A stretch of DNA of 14,941 nt from Bacillota bacterium. GTDB lineage: Bacteria > Bacillota > Clostridia > Tissierellales > Sporanaerobacteraceae. Every line of letters begins with the position of its first letter. The stretch's first letter is position 1. The stretch spans positions 1-14,941 of the forward strand of contig JAKPAR010000372.1 of the NCBI GenBank assembly GCA_029779375.1, given 5' to 3'. The translations under genes and the position numbers were made by a program. A model generated the notes under the pieces. That model was not told the DNA's origin and searched no databases. It saw nothing but the letters and a program-made list of their open reading frames with translations. Of the stretch, positions 1 through 6,780 are shown in pieces.

Positions 1-1327
1 CCTCTTGTGATACCTGCACCATCTCCACCAACATAAAGTCCCTTTATATTGGTTTCAAAATTACCGGTAGTTAGGACTTTATTTGAATAAAACTTGACTT
101 CTACTCCATAAAGAAGAGTTTCATCACTAGTAAGGCCGGGAGCTACATTATCTAGAGCAATGATCATTTCATCTATATCTTTTAAAAGTCTATGAGGAAG
201 AACTAGACTTAAATCTCCAGGAACTGCATCTTTTAAAGTAGGGATGATATTGTTCCTATATAGTCTACTTTCACTGGTTCTTCTCCCCCTTTAAAATCTC
301 CATATCTTTGTACAAGTACCTTATTTCCAGAAAGCATATTTCCAAGTTTAGCTATATGCATACCATATTCAATAGGAGAATTGAAAGGTTTTGTGAAGTG
401 TTTTGTAACTAATAGTGCAAAATTCGTATTTGGAGTTTTTAGTTCATCAGATTTATAGCTGTGACCATTCACAACAGCTAAATTTCCATCATAGTATTCT
501 GTAGATACTTCTCCACCAGGATTTGTACAAAAAGTTCTTACTTTATCATCAAAAGTTGGAGTATAGTATATGAGTTTACTTTCATACATGGCTTCATTTA
601 GTTCTTCCATTATTTCATTTCTTGTTTCCACTCTAACTCCTATATCAACATCTCCTGTTTCTGTATCAATGTCATGTTTCATGCACAATTTTTTCAGCCA
701 ATCAGAGCCTTCTCTACCCACACAGATAATCACTTTATCAGCATAATATTCTTTATCAGCAATGACACCTTTTATATTTCTATTATCATCAATTAAAATG
801 TCTTCAACTGGATTTTTAAAACTCAAGTCAATTCCCAAATCTTTTAGATGCTTTTCTATTTTAGCATAAATAGTATATCCTACTTCTGTTCCCATATGCC
901 TTATGGGACATTCCACAAGTTTTAAATTGCTTCTTATAGCTTTTTTTCTTATATCGTGGATTTTGTCTTTATAGTCAATTCCATAGACTCTTTTATCAGC
1001 ACCAAAATCTAAATAAATATTATCAACATATTTAATTAATTCTTGAGTTTTTTCATATCCAATATATTCTGGAAGGTTGCCACCTACATCTGGAGACAAA
1101 GACAATTTTCCATCTGAATAAGCACCTGCACCTGCAAAACCAGTTGTGATATTGCAAGGATTGCAATTTACACATATACCAGTTTTCCTTTTAGGACAAA
1201 TTCTTTTTTCAATTGAATTTCCTTTTTCTAAAATAAGTATTTTTTTATCTGGATTCAATTTTTTTAGCTCTAGTCCAGTAAATATTCCACAAGGACCAGC
1301 TCCCACAATTATTACATCATAGTTCAT
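1..1327 (-). pseudogene. FAD-dependent dehydrogenase (COG2509 family), frameshifted and cut by the window edge
   Basis: Reads as an uncharacterised FAD-dependent dehydrogenase of the COG2509 type; substrate unknown. The N-terminus has the Rossmann dinucleotide-binding motif GAGPCG (residues 9-14). A cysteine cluster follows (C44, C52-x2-C55-x2-C58) and then FAGAGAYSDGK, an arrangement typical of the family. The start at 1327 has a GGGGGG ribosome binding site. The first reading frame stops at 233, but another frame continues the family sequence without a break to the window edge (TLKDAVPGDLSLVLPHR, later LYVGGDGAGIT, the usual C-terminal FAD motif). The frames meet at a coding-strand A3G5 run (plus-strand 285-292): one extra base there restores GRRTSESRLYRNNIIPTLKD. 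The gene is therefore either a true one-base-deletion pseudogene or a homopolymer sequencing error. About 440 codons are visible and the stop codon lies outside. Family call is firm; functional status is uncertain. Confidence 0.85.
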
Positions 1328-1433
1328 TTGATAATCCCCCCTAGATTGCTTTCCTATCTAATAATACCCTTATTTGCATGTAATTTATACTTAAATATTT
1401 TTTCATGATTTCCAGCATAAATTTCAAATCCAT

Positions 1434-1460
1434 ATTATAATAAATATCTATTTTTAGCAA
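1434..1460 (-). promoter_or_regulatory. Possible sigma-A promoter for the COG2509 gene
   Basis: On the minus strand, TTGCTA (1460-1455) is followed after 15 nt by a perfect TATAAT (1439-1434), about 107 nt before the start codon at 1327. The spacer is shorter than the usual 17, so this is only a candidate. The rest of the gap between the two minus-strand genes (1328-1525) is AT-rich and shows nothing else I can name. Confidence 0.3.
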
Positions 1461-1525
1461 TATATGAAAATATGAAATTACAATAAATAATAGAATTAAC
1501 TTGATGCATAGAATATAAATATAAA

Positions 1526-2206
1526 TTAATTAAACATACATTTTTCCAGTAGATTTACATCTAATATTTTTATGACATTTCTATCAAAATCTATGATGCC
1601 TTCTTCCTTCATATTTATTAACTCTCTTGACAAAGATGGTCTTTGTACATTTAACATTTCTGCCATTTTTTTTCTCGAATATGGCAAAGTCAAAAATACC
1701 GTTTTTTGCTTTTTATATTCTTCTAGCAATATGTTTGCCACTTTTTTCCTTATGGTTTCATATGACAAATTTCTTATTTTTCCGCTTAACATGAGAATTC
1801 TGTCGGAAAGAACTGTCATAAAATTGTTTAAAAATTTGTCGTTTCTACTGCAAAGCTTTATTATGTCGTTTTTTTGGACAAACATAATTTTTGTATCATC
1901 TGTGGACACAATAGTTGAAGGATAGACATTCTTCTCTGAAAACACTAATGCTTCGCCAAAGATATTTCCTTCGCTAAAGTTGTTTAGGGCAATGACTTTT
2001 CCAGAGGGAAATATCTTCTGGACTTCGACTTTTCCTTCAAGTATCATACCTAAATTGGTGCATTTGCTTTCCTCAAGAGCAATTATTTCATCTTTTTTAT
2101 ATGTATTTATATTATAGGATGTTTCCTTTAAAAGTGCTTCTATTTCTTCTTTAGATATATTTTTAAAGAGTACACATTTATCTAATGCAGGAATAATATT
2201 TTTCAT
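1526..2206 (-). CDS. Crp/Fnr-family transcriptional regulator
   Basis: A 226-aa cytoplasmic DNA-binding regulator. Residues about 10-115 form a cyclic-nucleotide-binding-like beta-barrel (LEGKVEVQKIFPSGK and NFSEGNIFGEALVFS are typical). A long dimerisation helix follows (about 115-150), then a C-terminal winged helix-turn-helix with recognition helix near VQRPSLSRELINMKEEGII (187-205). The N-terminal cysteine set of true oxygen-sensing Fnr is absent, so the effector cannot be inferred. I place the start at the ATG at 2206 rather than 12 codons upstream because GGAGGT sits just ahead of it (2216-2211) and because the upstream alternative would place the palindrome at 2222-2237 inside the coding sequence. 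It has its own promoter (2241-2269) and is divergent from the DUF4230 gene. Target genes are unknown; the adjacent COG2509 gene is one possibility. Confidence 0.9.
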   Translation of the reverse strand: MKNIIPALDKCVLFKNISKEEIEALLKETSYNINTYKKDEIIALEESKCTNLGMILEGKVEVQKIFPSGKVIALNNFSEGNIFGEALVFSEKNVYPSTIVSTDDTKIMFVQKNDIIKLCSRNDKFLNNFMTVLSDRILMLSGKIRNLSYETIRKKVANILLEEYKKQKTVFLTLPYSRKKMAEMLNVQRPSLSRELINMKEEGIIDFDRNVIKILDVNLLEKCMFN

Positions 2207-2221
2207 TTTGACCTCCAATGG

Positions 2222-2237
2222 GATAATATAGATTATC
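2222..2237. promoter_or_regulatory. Candidate operator upstream of the Crp/Fnr-family gene
   Basis: Perfect inverted repeat GATAAT-ATAG-ATTATC (6-bp arms, 4-nt centre). It lies just downstream of the -10 box of the regulator's promoter and ahead of its ribosome binding site. Size and position fit a dimeric Crp/Fnr-type site, suggesting autorepression; this is inferred from geometry only. Confidence 0.5.
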
Positions 2238-2240
2238 ACC

Positions 2241-2269
2241 ATTTTAATATAAAATGTTTGCTAAATCAA
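2241..2269 (-). promoter_or_regulatory. Sigma-A promoter of the Crp/Fnr-family gene
   Basis: Minus strand TTGATT (2269-2264), a 17-nt spacer, then TAAAAT (2246-2241). Predicted transcription start is near 2234, within the palindrome, giving a leader of about 28 nt before the ATG at 2206. Confidence 0.6.
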
Positions 2270-2289
2270 CAAAAGACATAGTACTAAAC

Positions 2290-2325
2290 AAAAAAATTAG
2301 CCATTGAAAGATGGCGTATTTTTTT
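2290..2325 (+). terminator. Terminator-like hairpin in the leader of the DUF4230 gene
   Basis: GCCAT (2300-2304) and ATGGC (2311-2315) pair around a 6-nt loop. After two mismatches the flanking A-run (2290-2297) pairs with a run of seven T (2319-2325). No plus-strand gene ends upstream, so if it works it would end a short leader transcript ahead of the gene at 2365. The core stem is only 5 bp, so this is tentative. Confidence 0.35.
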
Positions 2326-2364
2326 GTAGAATTAAATATGACTTTACTTTAAGGAGCTGGTTTA

Positions 2365-2958
2365 GTGTTTAAAAAGAAAAGTAAGAAATATTATTTTACA
2401 ATATTTTTAATTTGTCTAGCAATTGTAACAGGATTGTTCTTTTATTTTAAGTCTCTAGTTACAAAGGAAACAAGCATTTTGTCAGATACAGTGGAAGAAC
2501 AAGTGTCAAAAATATTGGAGTTGTCTACGGTTAAATACAATTATACAAATGTGGTTTCATATAAGGACAACAAGAAATTCAATGAAATGAATATCCCATT
2601 TACAAGCAAGGGGTTCCTAATCAAGTACAGTGGCTATATAAAGGCAGGAATAGATTTAGAAACTGTAGAAGTGAATGTAAAGGATAAAAAGAGTGTAGAA
2701 ATTGTATTGGACAAGCCAAAGGTATTTGACAATGTAATAAATGAGGAAGATGTGTATGTTTATGATGAAAGAGAGTCCATATTTAATCAATTAAAAATTG
2801 AAGATCTATATGATGTTCTTGTAAAAGAAAAGACAAATATGGAGGAAGAAGTCATAAATAAAGGTCTTCTAAACGAGGCACAAAAAAATGCAGAAGAGAT
2901 TCTCAACTCTTTCCTACAAAATATGGGTTTCGAAAACATAAAAATTTTGTTTAAATAA
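2365..2958 (+). CDS. DUF4230 domain-containing membrane-anchored protein
   Basis: A 197-aa protein with a lysine-rich N-terminus (MFKKKSKK) and one hydrophobic segment (about residues 9-28), so probably membrane-anchored with the rest outside the membrane. The remainder matches the DUF4230 pattern: KYNYTNVVSYKD, then FLIKYSGYIKAGIDL and DKKSVEIVLDKPKV. The function of this family is not established. GTG start at 2365 with AAGGAG at 2351-2356. It stands alone, divergent from the Crp/Fnr regulator and closed by a strong terminator just after the stop codon. The C-terminal third is rich in Glu, Lys and Asn and probably helical. Confidence 0.85.
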   Translation: MFKKKSKKYYFTIFLICLAIVTGLFFYFKSLVTKETSILSDTVEEQVSKILELSTVKYNYTNVVSYKDNKKFNEMNIPFTSKGFLIKYSGYIKAGIDLETVEVNVKDKKSVEIVLDKPKVFDNVINEEDVYVYDERESIFNQLKIEDLYDVLVKEKTNMEEEVINKGLLNEAQKNAEEILNSFLQNMGFENIKILFK

Positions 2959-2964
2959 AATACT

Positions 2965-3005
2965 AACAAAAAACATCCTATTGAAAATATAGGATGTTTT
3001 TTGTT
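2965..3005 (+). terminator. Intrinsic terminator after the DUF4230 gene
   Basis: A perfect 17-bp inverted repeat (arms 2965-2981 and 2989-3005, core ACATCCTAT/ATAGGATGT) with a 7-nt loop and a run of six T at the distal arm. It follows the stop codon directly and touches the -35 box of the next promoter. Confidence 0.9.
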
Positions 3006-3032
3006 GACAAATTAAAAAAAATGCAGTACTAT
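3004..3032 (+). promoter_or_regulatory. Sigma-A promoter of the G3E GTPase/arsR/permease operon
   Basis: Consensus TTGACA (3004-3009), 17-nt spacer, TACTAT (3027-3032). Predicted start is near 3039, inside the repeat array that runs up to the ribosome binding site, so repressor binding there would block initiation or early elongation. Confidence 0.75.
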
Positions 3033-3035
3033 ATC

Positions 3036-3075
3036 CATATAAACATATAACCATATAGGAATATCGGCATATAAT
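3036..3075 (+). repeat. Tandem 8-bp repeat array (CATATANN) in the operon leader
   Basis: Five consecutive octamers: CATATAAA, CATATAAC, CATATAGG, the degenerate AATATCGG, then CATATAAT. The exact CATATA core recurs at offsets 0, 8, 16 and 32. The array fills the space between the -10 box and the ribosome binding site (GAGGAGG). ArsR-family operators are commonly ATAT-rich, so this may be the binding region for the ArsR encoded in the same operon; the tandem rather than inverted layout is unusual. Confidence 0.65.
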
Positions 3076-3094
3076 ATAGCGAGGAGGAATTTAC

Positions 3095-4027
3095 ATGGGA
3101 AAGAAAACAAAACTATATTTGCTTACAGGTTTTTTAGGATCAGGGAAGACAACTTTTTTGACTAATACATTAAATGATTTATCGGAGAAAAGGGTAGGAG
3201 TCATAATGAACGAGTTTGGGAAAGTAGGTATAGATGGAACTATAATCAAAAAAGAAGATATGGAGCTTATAGAAATAAATAGAGGTTCTATATTTTGTTC
3301 TTGCCTACAACTTTCCTTTGTATCTGCTCTTGTAGATATGGCAGATAGGGATATGGATTATGTCTTTGTAGAGAGTTCTGGACTTGCAGATCCGTCAAAT
3401 ATAGGAGAATTTTTAGAGGCAGTAGAAGTTGCAAAGGGTGATGTATACGACTACAGTGGGGCAATTTGTATAGTAGATGGATTGAACTTTTTAGAACAAA
3501 TAGAAGATATAGAGACGGTAGAAAGACAACTTAAATTTTGTCATTTAGTAGTTATAAGCAAAGTGGATTTAATAGATGAAGATAAATTGGTGAAAATCAT
3601 AGAGAAAATAAAAGAAATTAATGATAGTGCGGAAATTCAAACAGCTATAAATGGCAAAATGGACTACAATTTTTTAGAAAAAGATCTTCTAAAAAAAGGA
3701 TGGATTGATTCGGAAGATACAACCAATACCCCAGATAATAAGCCAAAGACTTTGACTTTAACTTATGAAGGTGAACTGACTAAAGAAGAACTTACAAGAT
3801 TTTTAGATATTATAAAAGCAGATAGTTATAGAATAAAGGGCTTTTTCAAACTTGAAGATGGATGGAATCAAGTGGATGTAGTAAATAAAAAAATAGATTA
3901 TAAATTGACTGACAAAGAAGAAACTACTTCTCAATTGGTGATTATATCGAAAATAGGACCTCAAATAATAAGACCTATATTTAATGCTTGGGAGAGTGTA
4001 GTGGGTAAGGAAATGAAATTAAGATAA
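3095..4027 (+). CDS. G3E-family GTPase (CobW/COG0523-type metallochaperone)
   Basis: A 310-aa cytoplasmic P-loop GTPase of the family that helps deliver or insert metals into client proteins. Visible motifs: Walker A GFLGSGKTT (12-20), the magnesium/switch region around MNEFGKVGIDG (38-48), ESSGLADP (93-100) and the base-recognition motif SKVD (155-158). Residues about 215-305 form the C-terminal CobW_C-type domain. The usual metal-binding CxCC sequence is replaced by FCSC (C68, C70), leaving a two-cysteine CxC. First gene of an operon: the arsR follows 16 nt after the stop, then the permease and mini-thioredoxin. Start ATG has GAGGAGG upstream. The client is unknown; context suggests a soft metal or metalloid, or a thiol-bound metal. 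Confidence 0.88.
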   Translation: MGKKTKLYLLTGFLGSGKTTFLTNTLNDLSEKRVGVIMNEFGKVGIDGTIIKKEDMELIEINRGSIFCSCLQLSFVSALVDMADRDMDYVFVESSGLADPSNIGEFLEAVEVAKGDVYDYSGAICIVDGLNFLEQIEDIETVERQLKFCHLVVISKVDLIDEDKLVKIIEKIKEINDSAEIQTAINGKMDYNFLEKDLLKKGWIDSEDTTNTPDNKPKTLTLTYEGELTKEELTRFLDIIKADSYRIKGFFKLEDGWNQVDVVNKKIDYKLTDKEETTSQLVIISKIGPQIIRPIFNAWESVVGKEMKLR

Positions 4028-4043
4028 ATGAGGGGATGATTGC

Positions 4044-4388
4044 ATGGATAAACTACTTAATTATTTTAAAATACTTTCAGATGAAACTAGACTTAGAATA
4101 ATGATACTTTTATATCATAGAGAATTTTGCGTGTGTCAATTGTGTGGAATAACTGGCATACCTCAACCCAATGTATCTAAACACCTTGCAAAACTTAGAG
4201 ATATGGGGTTTGTAAAAGATGAAAGAAAAGAACAATATATCTTTTATTCTTTGAATATTGAAGGGGAATTGTTTGAAAATATACTTCAAAATATAGTAGA
4301 TAATGTAGAGGATTATCCAATTTTGAAGAAAGATTTAGAAAAAAGCAAGGCTGCTGAAAAATATATAGAATTGGCTAATAAGAAATAA
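4044..4388 (+). CDS. ArsR-family metal(loid)-sensing repressor
   Basis: A 114-aa winged-helix repressor. LSDETRLRIMILL (11-23) and the recognition helix PQPNVSKHLAKLRDMGFV (40-57) define the ArsR fold. The sensor helix contains FCVCQLC with C29, C31 and C34, the same spacing as the three arsenite-binding cysteines of classical ArsR (ELCVCDLC type). That makes a trivalent arsenical or similar thiophilic ion the likely inducer. Family members release DNA on metal binding. It follows the GTPase gene by 16 nt and precedes the permease, so it probably autoregulates the operon through the leader at 3004-3090. RBS AGGGG at 4031-4035. Confidence 0.9.
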   Translation: MDKLLNYFKILSDETRLRIMILLYHREFCVCQLCGITGIPQPNVSKHLAKLRDMGFVKDERKEQYIFYSLNIEGELFENILQNIVDNVEDYPILKKDLEKSKAAEKYIELANKK

Positions 4389-4409
4389 AAGCTATAGGTG
4401 GTGAGATTG

Positions 4410-5414
4410 TTGGTAGTGTTTAATTGGATAAATGATCAAATGCTTAAGATGAAATGGCTATTTGAACTTGTGGAGAAATTAGTTGAAAATGTATTTGGAT
4501 TATCTATGGAGAGCAAAATTGGGGGAAGTGTACATTTCTTCATCTATGACACAATAAAGATTTTCATATTGTTGTCAGTGCTTATATTTTTAATTTCCTA
4601 TATACAAAGTTACTTTCCACCTGAAAGGACAAAGAAAATTCTTGGAAGAATTAGAGGAATAAAAGGGAATATAATAGGAGCACTATTAGGTACTATAACT
4701 CCTTTTTGTAGTTGTTCAAGTATACCTATTTTTATAGGATTTACATCAGCAGGCCTTCCTATAGGAGTCACATTTTCATTTTTAATATCTTCACCTATGG
4801 TGGATTTAGCTTCTCTTATGCTATTGATGTCTTTTTTTGGTGGCAAAATTGCCATAGCTTATGTTGTTGTAGGAGTGGTTTTGGCAGTTATAGGGGGAGC
4901 TATAATACAAAAATTAAATATGGAAAAGTATATTGAAGATTATGTATGGAGTGTCGAATCCGCTGAGTTAGAGCTAGATGAATTAACTAGGAAAGATAGA
5001 GTAGATTTTTCTAGAAATCAGGTAAGGGATATAATTGGTAGAGTTTGGCCATATATTTTAATTGGAGTAGGAATTGGAGCAACAATTCACAATTGGATTC
5101 CGCAGAGTATTATAGAGAAAATTTTGGGAGAGAACAATCCATTTTCTGTTCTTATAGCTACACTTGTCGGAGTACCTGTTTATGCTGATATATTTGGCAC
5201 TATTCCAATAGCAGAAGCTTTGATTGCAAAAGGGGTTGGTATAGGTACAGTTTTATCTTTTATGATGGCAGTGACAACTCTTTCCTTACCTTCTATGATT
5301 ATGCTTAGCAAAGTTATAAAGCCAAAATTGTTAGCAACATTTGTAGCCATTGTGACAATAGGTATAATGATTATAGGATATGGATTCAATGCATTTTCAT
5401 ATATATTTTTATAA
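4410..5414 (+). CDS. DUF318/ArsP-like permease (putative metal(loid) efflux)
   Basis: An integral membrane protein of about 334 aa in the permease family (PF03773) that includes the organoarsenical exporter ArsP and SO_0444-type metal exporters. Two hydrophobic halves are visible: the first contains TPFCSCSSIPIFIGF (CSCSS near residues 100-104), the second VGVPVYADIFGTIPIAEAL. Between them is a charged cytoplasmic loop (about 170-205). The CxC in a membrane segment is the presumed substrate-coordinating site. The start is uncertain: GTG at 4398 and 4401 lie within the AGGTGGTGA ribosome binding sequence, so I favour TTG at 4410; GTG at 4416 is also possible. It follows arsR and precedes the mini-thioredoxin by 18 nt. 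The substrate cannot be read from sequence. Confidence 0.85.
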   Translation: MVVFNWINDQMLKMKWLFELVEKLVENVFGLSMESKIGGSVHFFIYDTIKIFILLSVLIFLISYIQSYFPPERTKKILGRIRGIKGNIIGALLGTITPFCSCSSIPIFIGFTSAGLPIGVTFSFLISSPMVDLASLMLLMSFFGGKIAIAYVVVGVVLAVIGGAIIQKLNMEKYIEDYVWSVESAELELDELTRKDRVDFSRNQVRDIIGRVWPYILIGVGIGATIHNWIPQSIIEKILGENNPFSVLIATLVGVPVYADIFGTIPIAEALIAKGVGIGTVLSFMMAVTTLSLPSMIMLSKVIKPKLLATFVAIVTIGIMIIGYGFNAFSYIFL

Positions 5415-5432
5415 TCCATGGGAGGGATAAAA

Positions 5433-5660
5433 ATGATAATTAAGATATTAGGTGTAGGCTGTTCAAAATGCGAAAAACTTGAAAAAAACGTAAAAAAGGC
5501 AGTAGAGGAACTTGGTATTGATGCTACTGTAGAAAAAGTAGAGGATTTAAAAGAAATAGTGAGCTATGGAGTTATGACTAGTCCTGCACTTGTAATTGAT
5601 GGAAAAGTTGTTTTTGCAGGCAAGGTCCCAAGTACAAAGGAAATAAAAAAATTGTTTTAG
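5433..5660 (+). CDS. Small thioredoxin-like protein (redox-active disulfide family)
   Basis: A 75-aa single-domain mini-thioredoxin, beginning MIIKILGVGCSKCEKL with a GCSKC active site (C10, C13) and ending with the cis-proline region VMTSPALVIDGKVVFAGKVPS. It is about two thirds the length of normal thioredoxin and matches the MTH895/TIGR00412 type. The ATG at 5433 is preferred over the one at 5418 because GGGAGGG (5420-5426) lies 6 nt upstream. Such proteins often sit beside DUF318 permeases, where they may reduce the permease or carry its substrate (inference). Last gene of the operon; I see no terminator after it. Confidence 0.88.
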   Translation: MIIKILGVGCSKCEKLEKNVKKAVEELGIDATVEKVEDLKEIVSYGVMTSPALVIDGKVVFAGKVPSTKEIKKLF

Positions 5661-5712
5661 TTTTAATTCTAAACTCCCCGCATATAATTAGAACATAAAG
5701 GAGGGAGGTTAG

Positions 5713-6438
5713 TTGTTTAGAAAGGTAAAATTGATCCTTTTGTCATTTGTATTAGTGATCATAGTTGTTGTAGTAGGAAATGCAATACATACAAATTTAA
5801 CTAGGAAAGGAATAGATTATGACAATAAGGATGTGTATAAGAGTCATGATGATAGAAACTTAGCTATACTTATTGAAGTAGATAAAAAACTACTTTATTT
5901 AATAGATTTAGATACAAACGAAATTGTTAAACAATATGTTGTAGCTACAGGAAAAGCTGATACTCCCACACCTTTAGGTACTTTTAAGATCGTTGAAAAA
6001 GCTGCATGGGGTGGTGGGTTTGGCTCTAGATGGATGGGACTTAATGTACCTTGGGGGAAATATGGAATTCATGGTACAGATAAGCCGAATTCTATAGGAT
6101 ATAATGCATCTCCTGGTTGCGTCAGAATGAGAAATAGTGATATAGAAGAACTTTATTCATTAGTTAAATATGATACTACAGTTACTTTGGTCAAAGGCGA
6201 TTTTGGACCTTTTGCTTATGGTTTTAGAGTGCTTAAACCTGGGGACAGAGGAGCGGATGTGCAAGAAGTTCAAAAAAGATTGAAACAAAGAGGATATTAT
6301 GAAGGCTCCATAGATGGGGTTTATGGAGATGGAACTAAATATGCACTATTAAAGTTTTTGAAAGACAACAATCTTCCAATTACTGATAGAATAGATTCGA
6401 ATACATATAAAAAACTAGGGATAATTCTTATGGATTAA
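5713..6438 (+). CDS. L,D-transpeptidase (YkuD) with peptidoglycan-binding domain
   Basis: A 241-aa cell-envelope protein. An N-terminal hydrophobic segment (about 6-23) anchors or exports it. The YkuD catalytic domain (about 48-162) carries YGIHGTDKPNSIG and SPGCVRM, giving H120 and the nucleophile C136 with R138. A C-terminal PG_binding_1 repeat (about 178-236: GDRGADVQEVQKRL, GSIDGVYGDGT) docks it to the wall. The family forms 3-3 peptide cross-links or attaches proteins to peptidoglycan. TTG start at 5713 with GGAGGGAGG just upstream. A perfect TATAAT at 5683-5688 lies in the short gap, but no good -35 box accompanies it, so it may be read through from the operon before or have its own promoter. 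Confidence 0.92.
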   Translation: MFRKVKLILLSFVLVIIVVVVGNAIHTNLTRKGIDYDNKDVYKSHDDRNLAILIEVDKKLLYLIDLDTNEIVKQYVVATGKADTPTPLGTFKIVEKAAWGGGFGSRWMGLNVPWGKYGIHGTDKPNSIGYNASPGCVRMRNSDIEELYSLVKYDTTVTLVKGDFGPFAYGFRVLKPGDRGADVQEVQKRLKQRGYYEGSIDGVYGDGTKYALLKFLKDNNLPITDRIDSNTYKKLGIILMD

Positions 6439-6441
6439 CTC

Positions 6442-6470
6442 TTTACAAAAACAATAGTTTCTCTTATAAT
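6442..6470 (+). promoter_or_regulatory. Strong sigma-A promoter for the 47-codon gene
   Basis: TTTACA (6442-6447), exactly 17 nt, TATAAT (6465-6470). Predicted start is near 6477, 50 nt before the ATG at 6527. Confidence 0.75.
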
Positions 6471-6526
6471 GGTCTAGTTGGATATTAACTTATATATATT
6501 ATTACATGCATTAGGAGATGAGTTTT

Positions 6527-6670
6527 ATGGTATGTAAAAGATATGAAATTAGACGTGGTCAACTGCTATATAGGGACGAACTACAGTTTAAGTCTTTAAT
6601 TCATGAGCTTTTATGGAAGGTCATGATGAGAGGCAAGGGCTTTTATATAAGAGAAATGCATCATAACTAA
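6527..6670 (+). CDS. Small basic protein, 47 aa, function unknown
   Basis: I do not recognise this protein. It begins MVCKRYEIRRGQLLYRDE and ends GKGFYIREMHHN, with 10 Lys/Arg, 3 His and 5 acidic residues, so it is basic. It has one Trp, one Cys and no membrane segment or CxxC. The case for a real gene is its full set of signals: a near-consensus promoter at 6442-6470, an AGGAG ribosome binding site (6513-6517) 9 nt before the ATG, and a terminator 10 nt after the stop. It forms a single-gene transcript of about 240 nt between the L,D-transpeptidase and ferritin genes. Alternatively the transcript is a regulatory RNA and the reading frame is incidental, or the RNA does both. Confidence 0.55.
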   Translation: MVCKRYEIRRGQLLYRDELQFKSLIHELLWKVMMRGKGFYIREMHHN

Positions 6671-6680
6671 ATTTTATGGG

Positions 6681-6715
6681 AAAACTTCTACTTTAATTTG
6701 AGTAGAAGTTTTTTT
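6681..6715 (+). terminator. Intrinsic terminator after the 47-codon gene
   Basis: AAAACTTCTACT (6681-6692) pairs with AGTAGAAGTTTT (6701-6712) around an 8-nt loop, and the T-run extends to 6715. It separates the small gene from ferritin. Confidence 0.88.
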
Positions 6716-6780
6716 CATGGTTAATCTATATGTATTAGGGTATATAAAAAATGAGAAATATTTAGGGAGGTAAAAAGTTT

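Noticed and set aside
2207..2242. Longer N-terminus of the Crp/Fnr regulator starting at 2242
   Set aside because: It would translate through the palindrome, start only about 8 nt after the predicted transcription start's upstream side, and ignore the strong GGAGGT before 2206.
4610..4936. Overlapping reading frames on both strands inside the permease gene
   Set aside because: Shadow frames of a hydrophobic, low-GC gene, with no RBS or family sequence.
3095..5660. Recent horizontal transfer of the metal cassette
   Set aside because: Base and codon use look the same as in neighbouring genes, and no integrase, IS or flanking repeats are seen.
6477..6715. 6S RNA or another known small RNA between the L,D-transpeptidase and ferritin genes
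   Set aside because: No 6S-type long closing stem with a central bubble is seen, and the transcript contains a well-formed RBS and frame.
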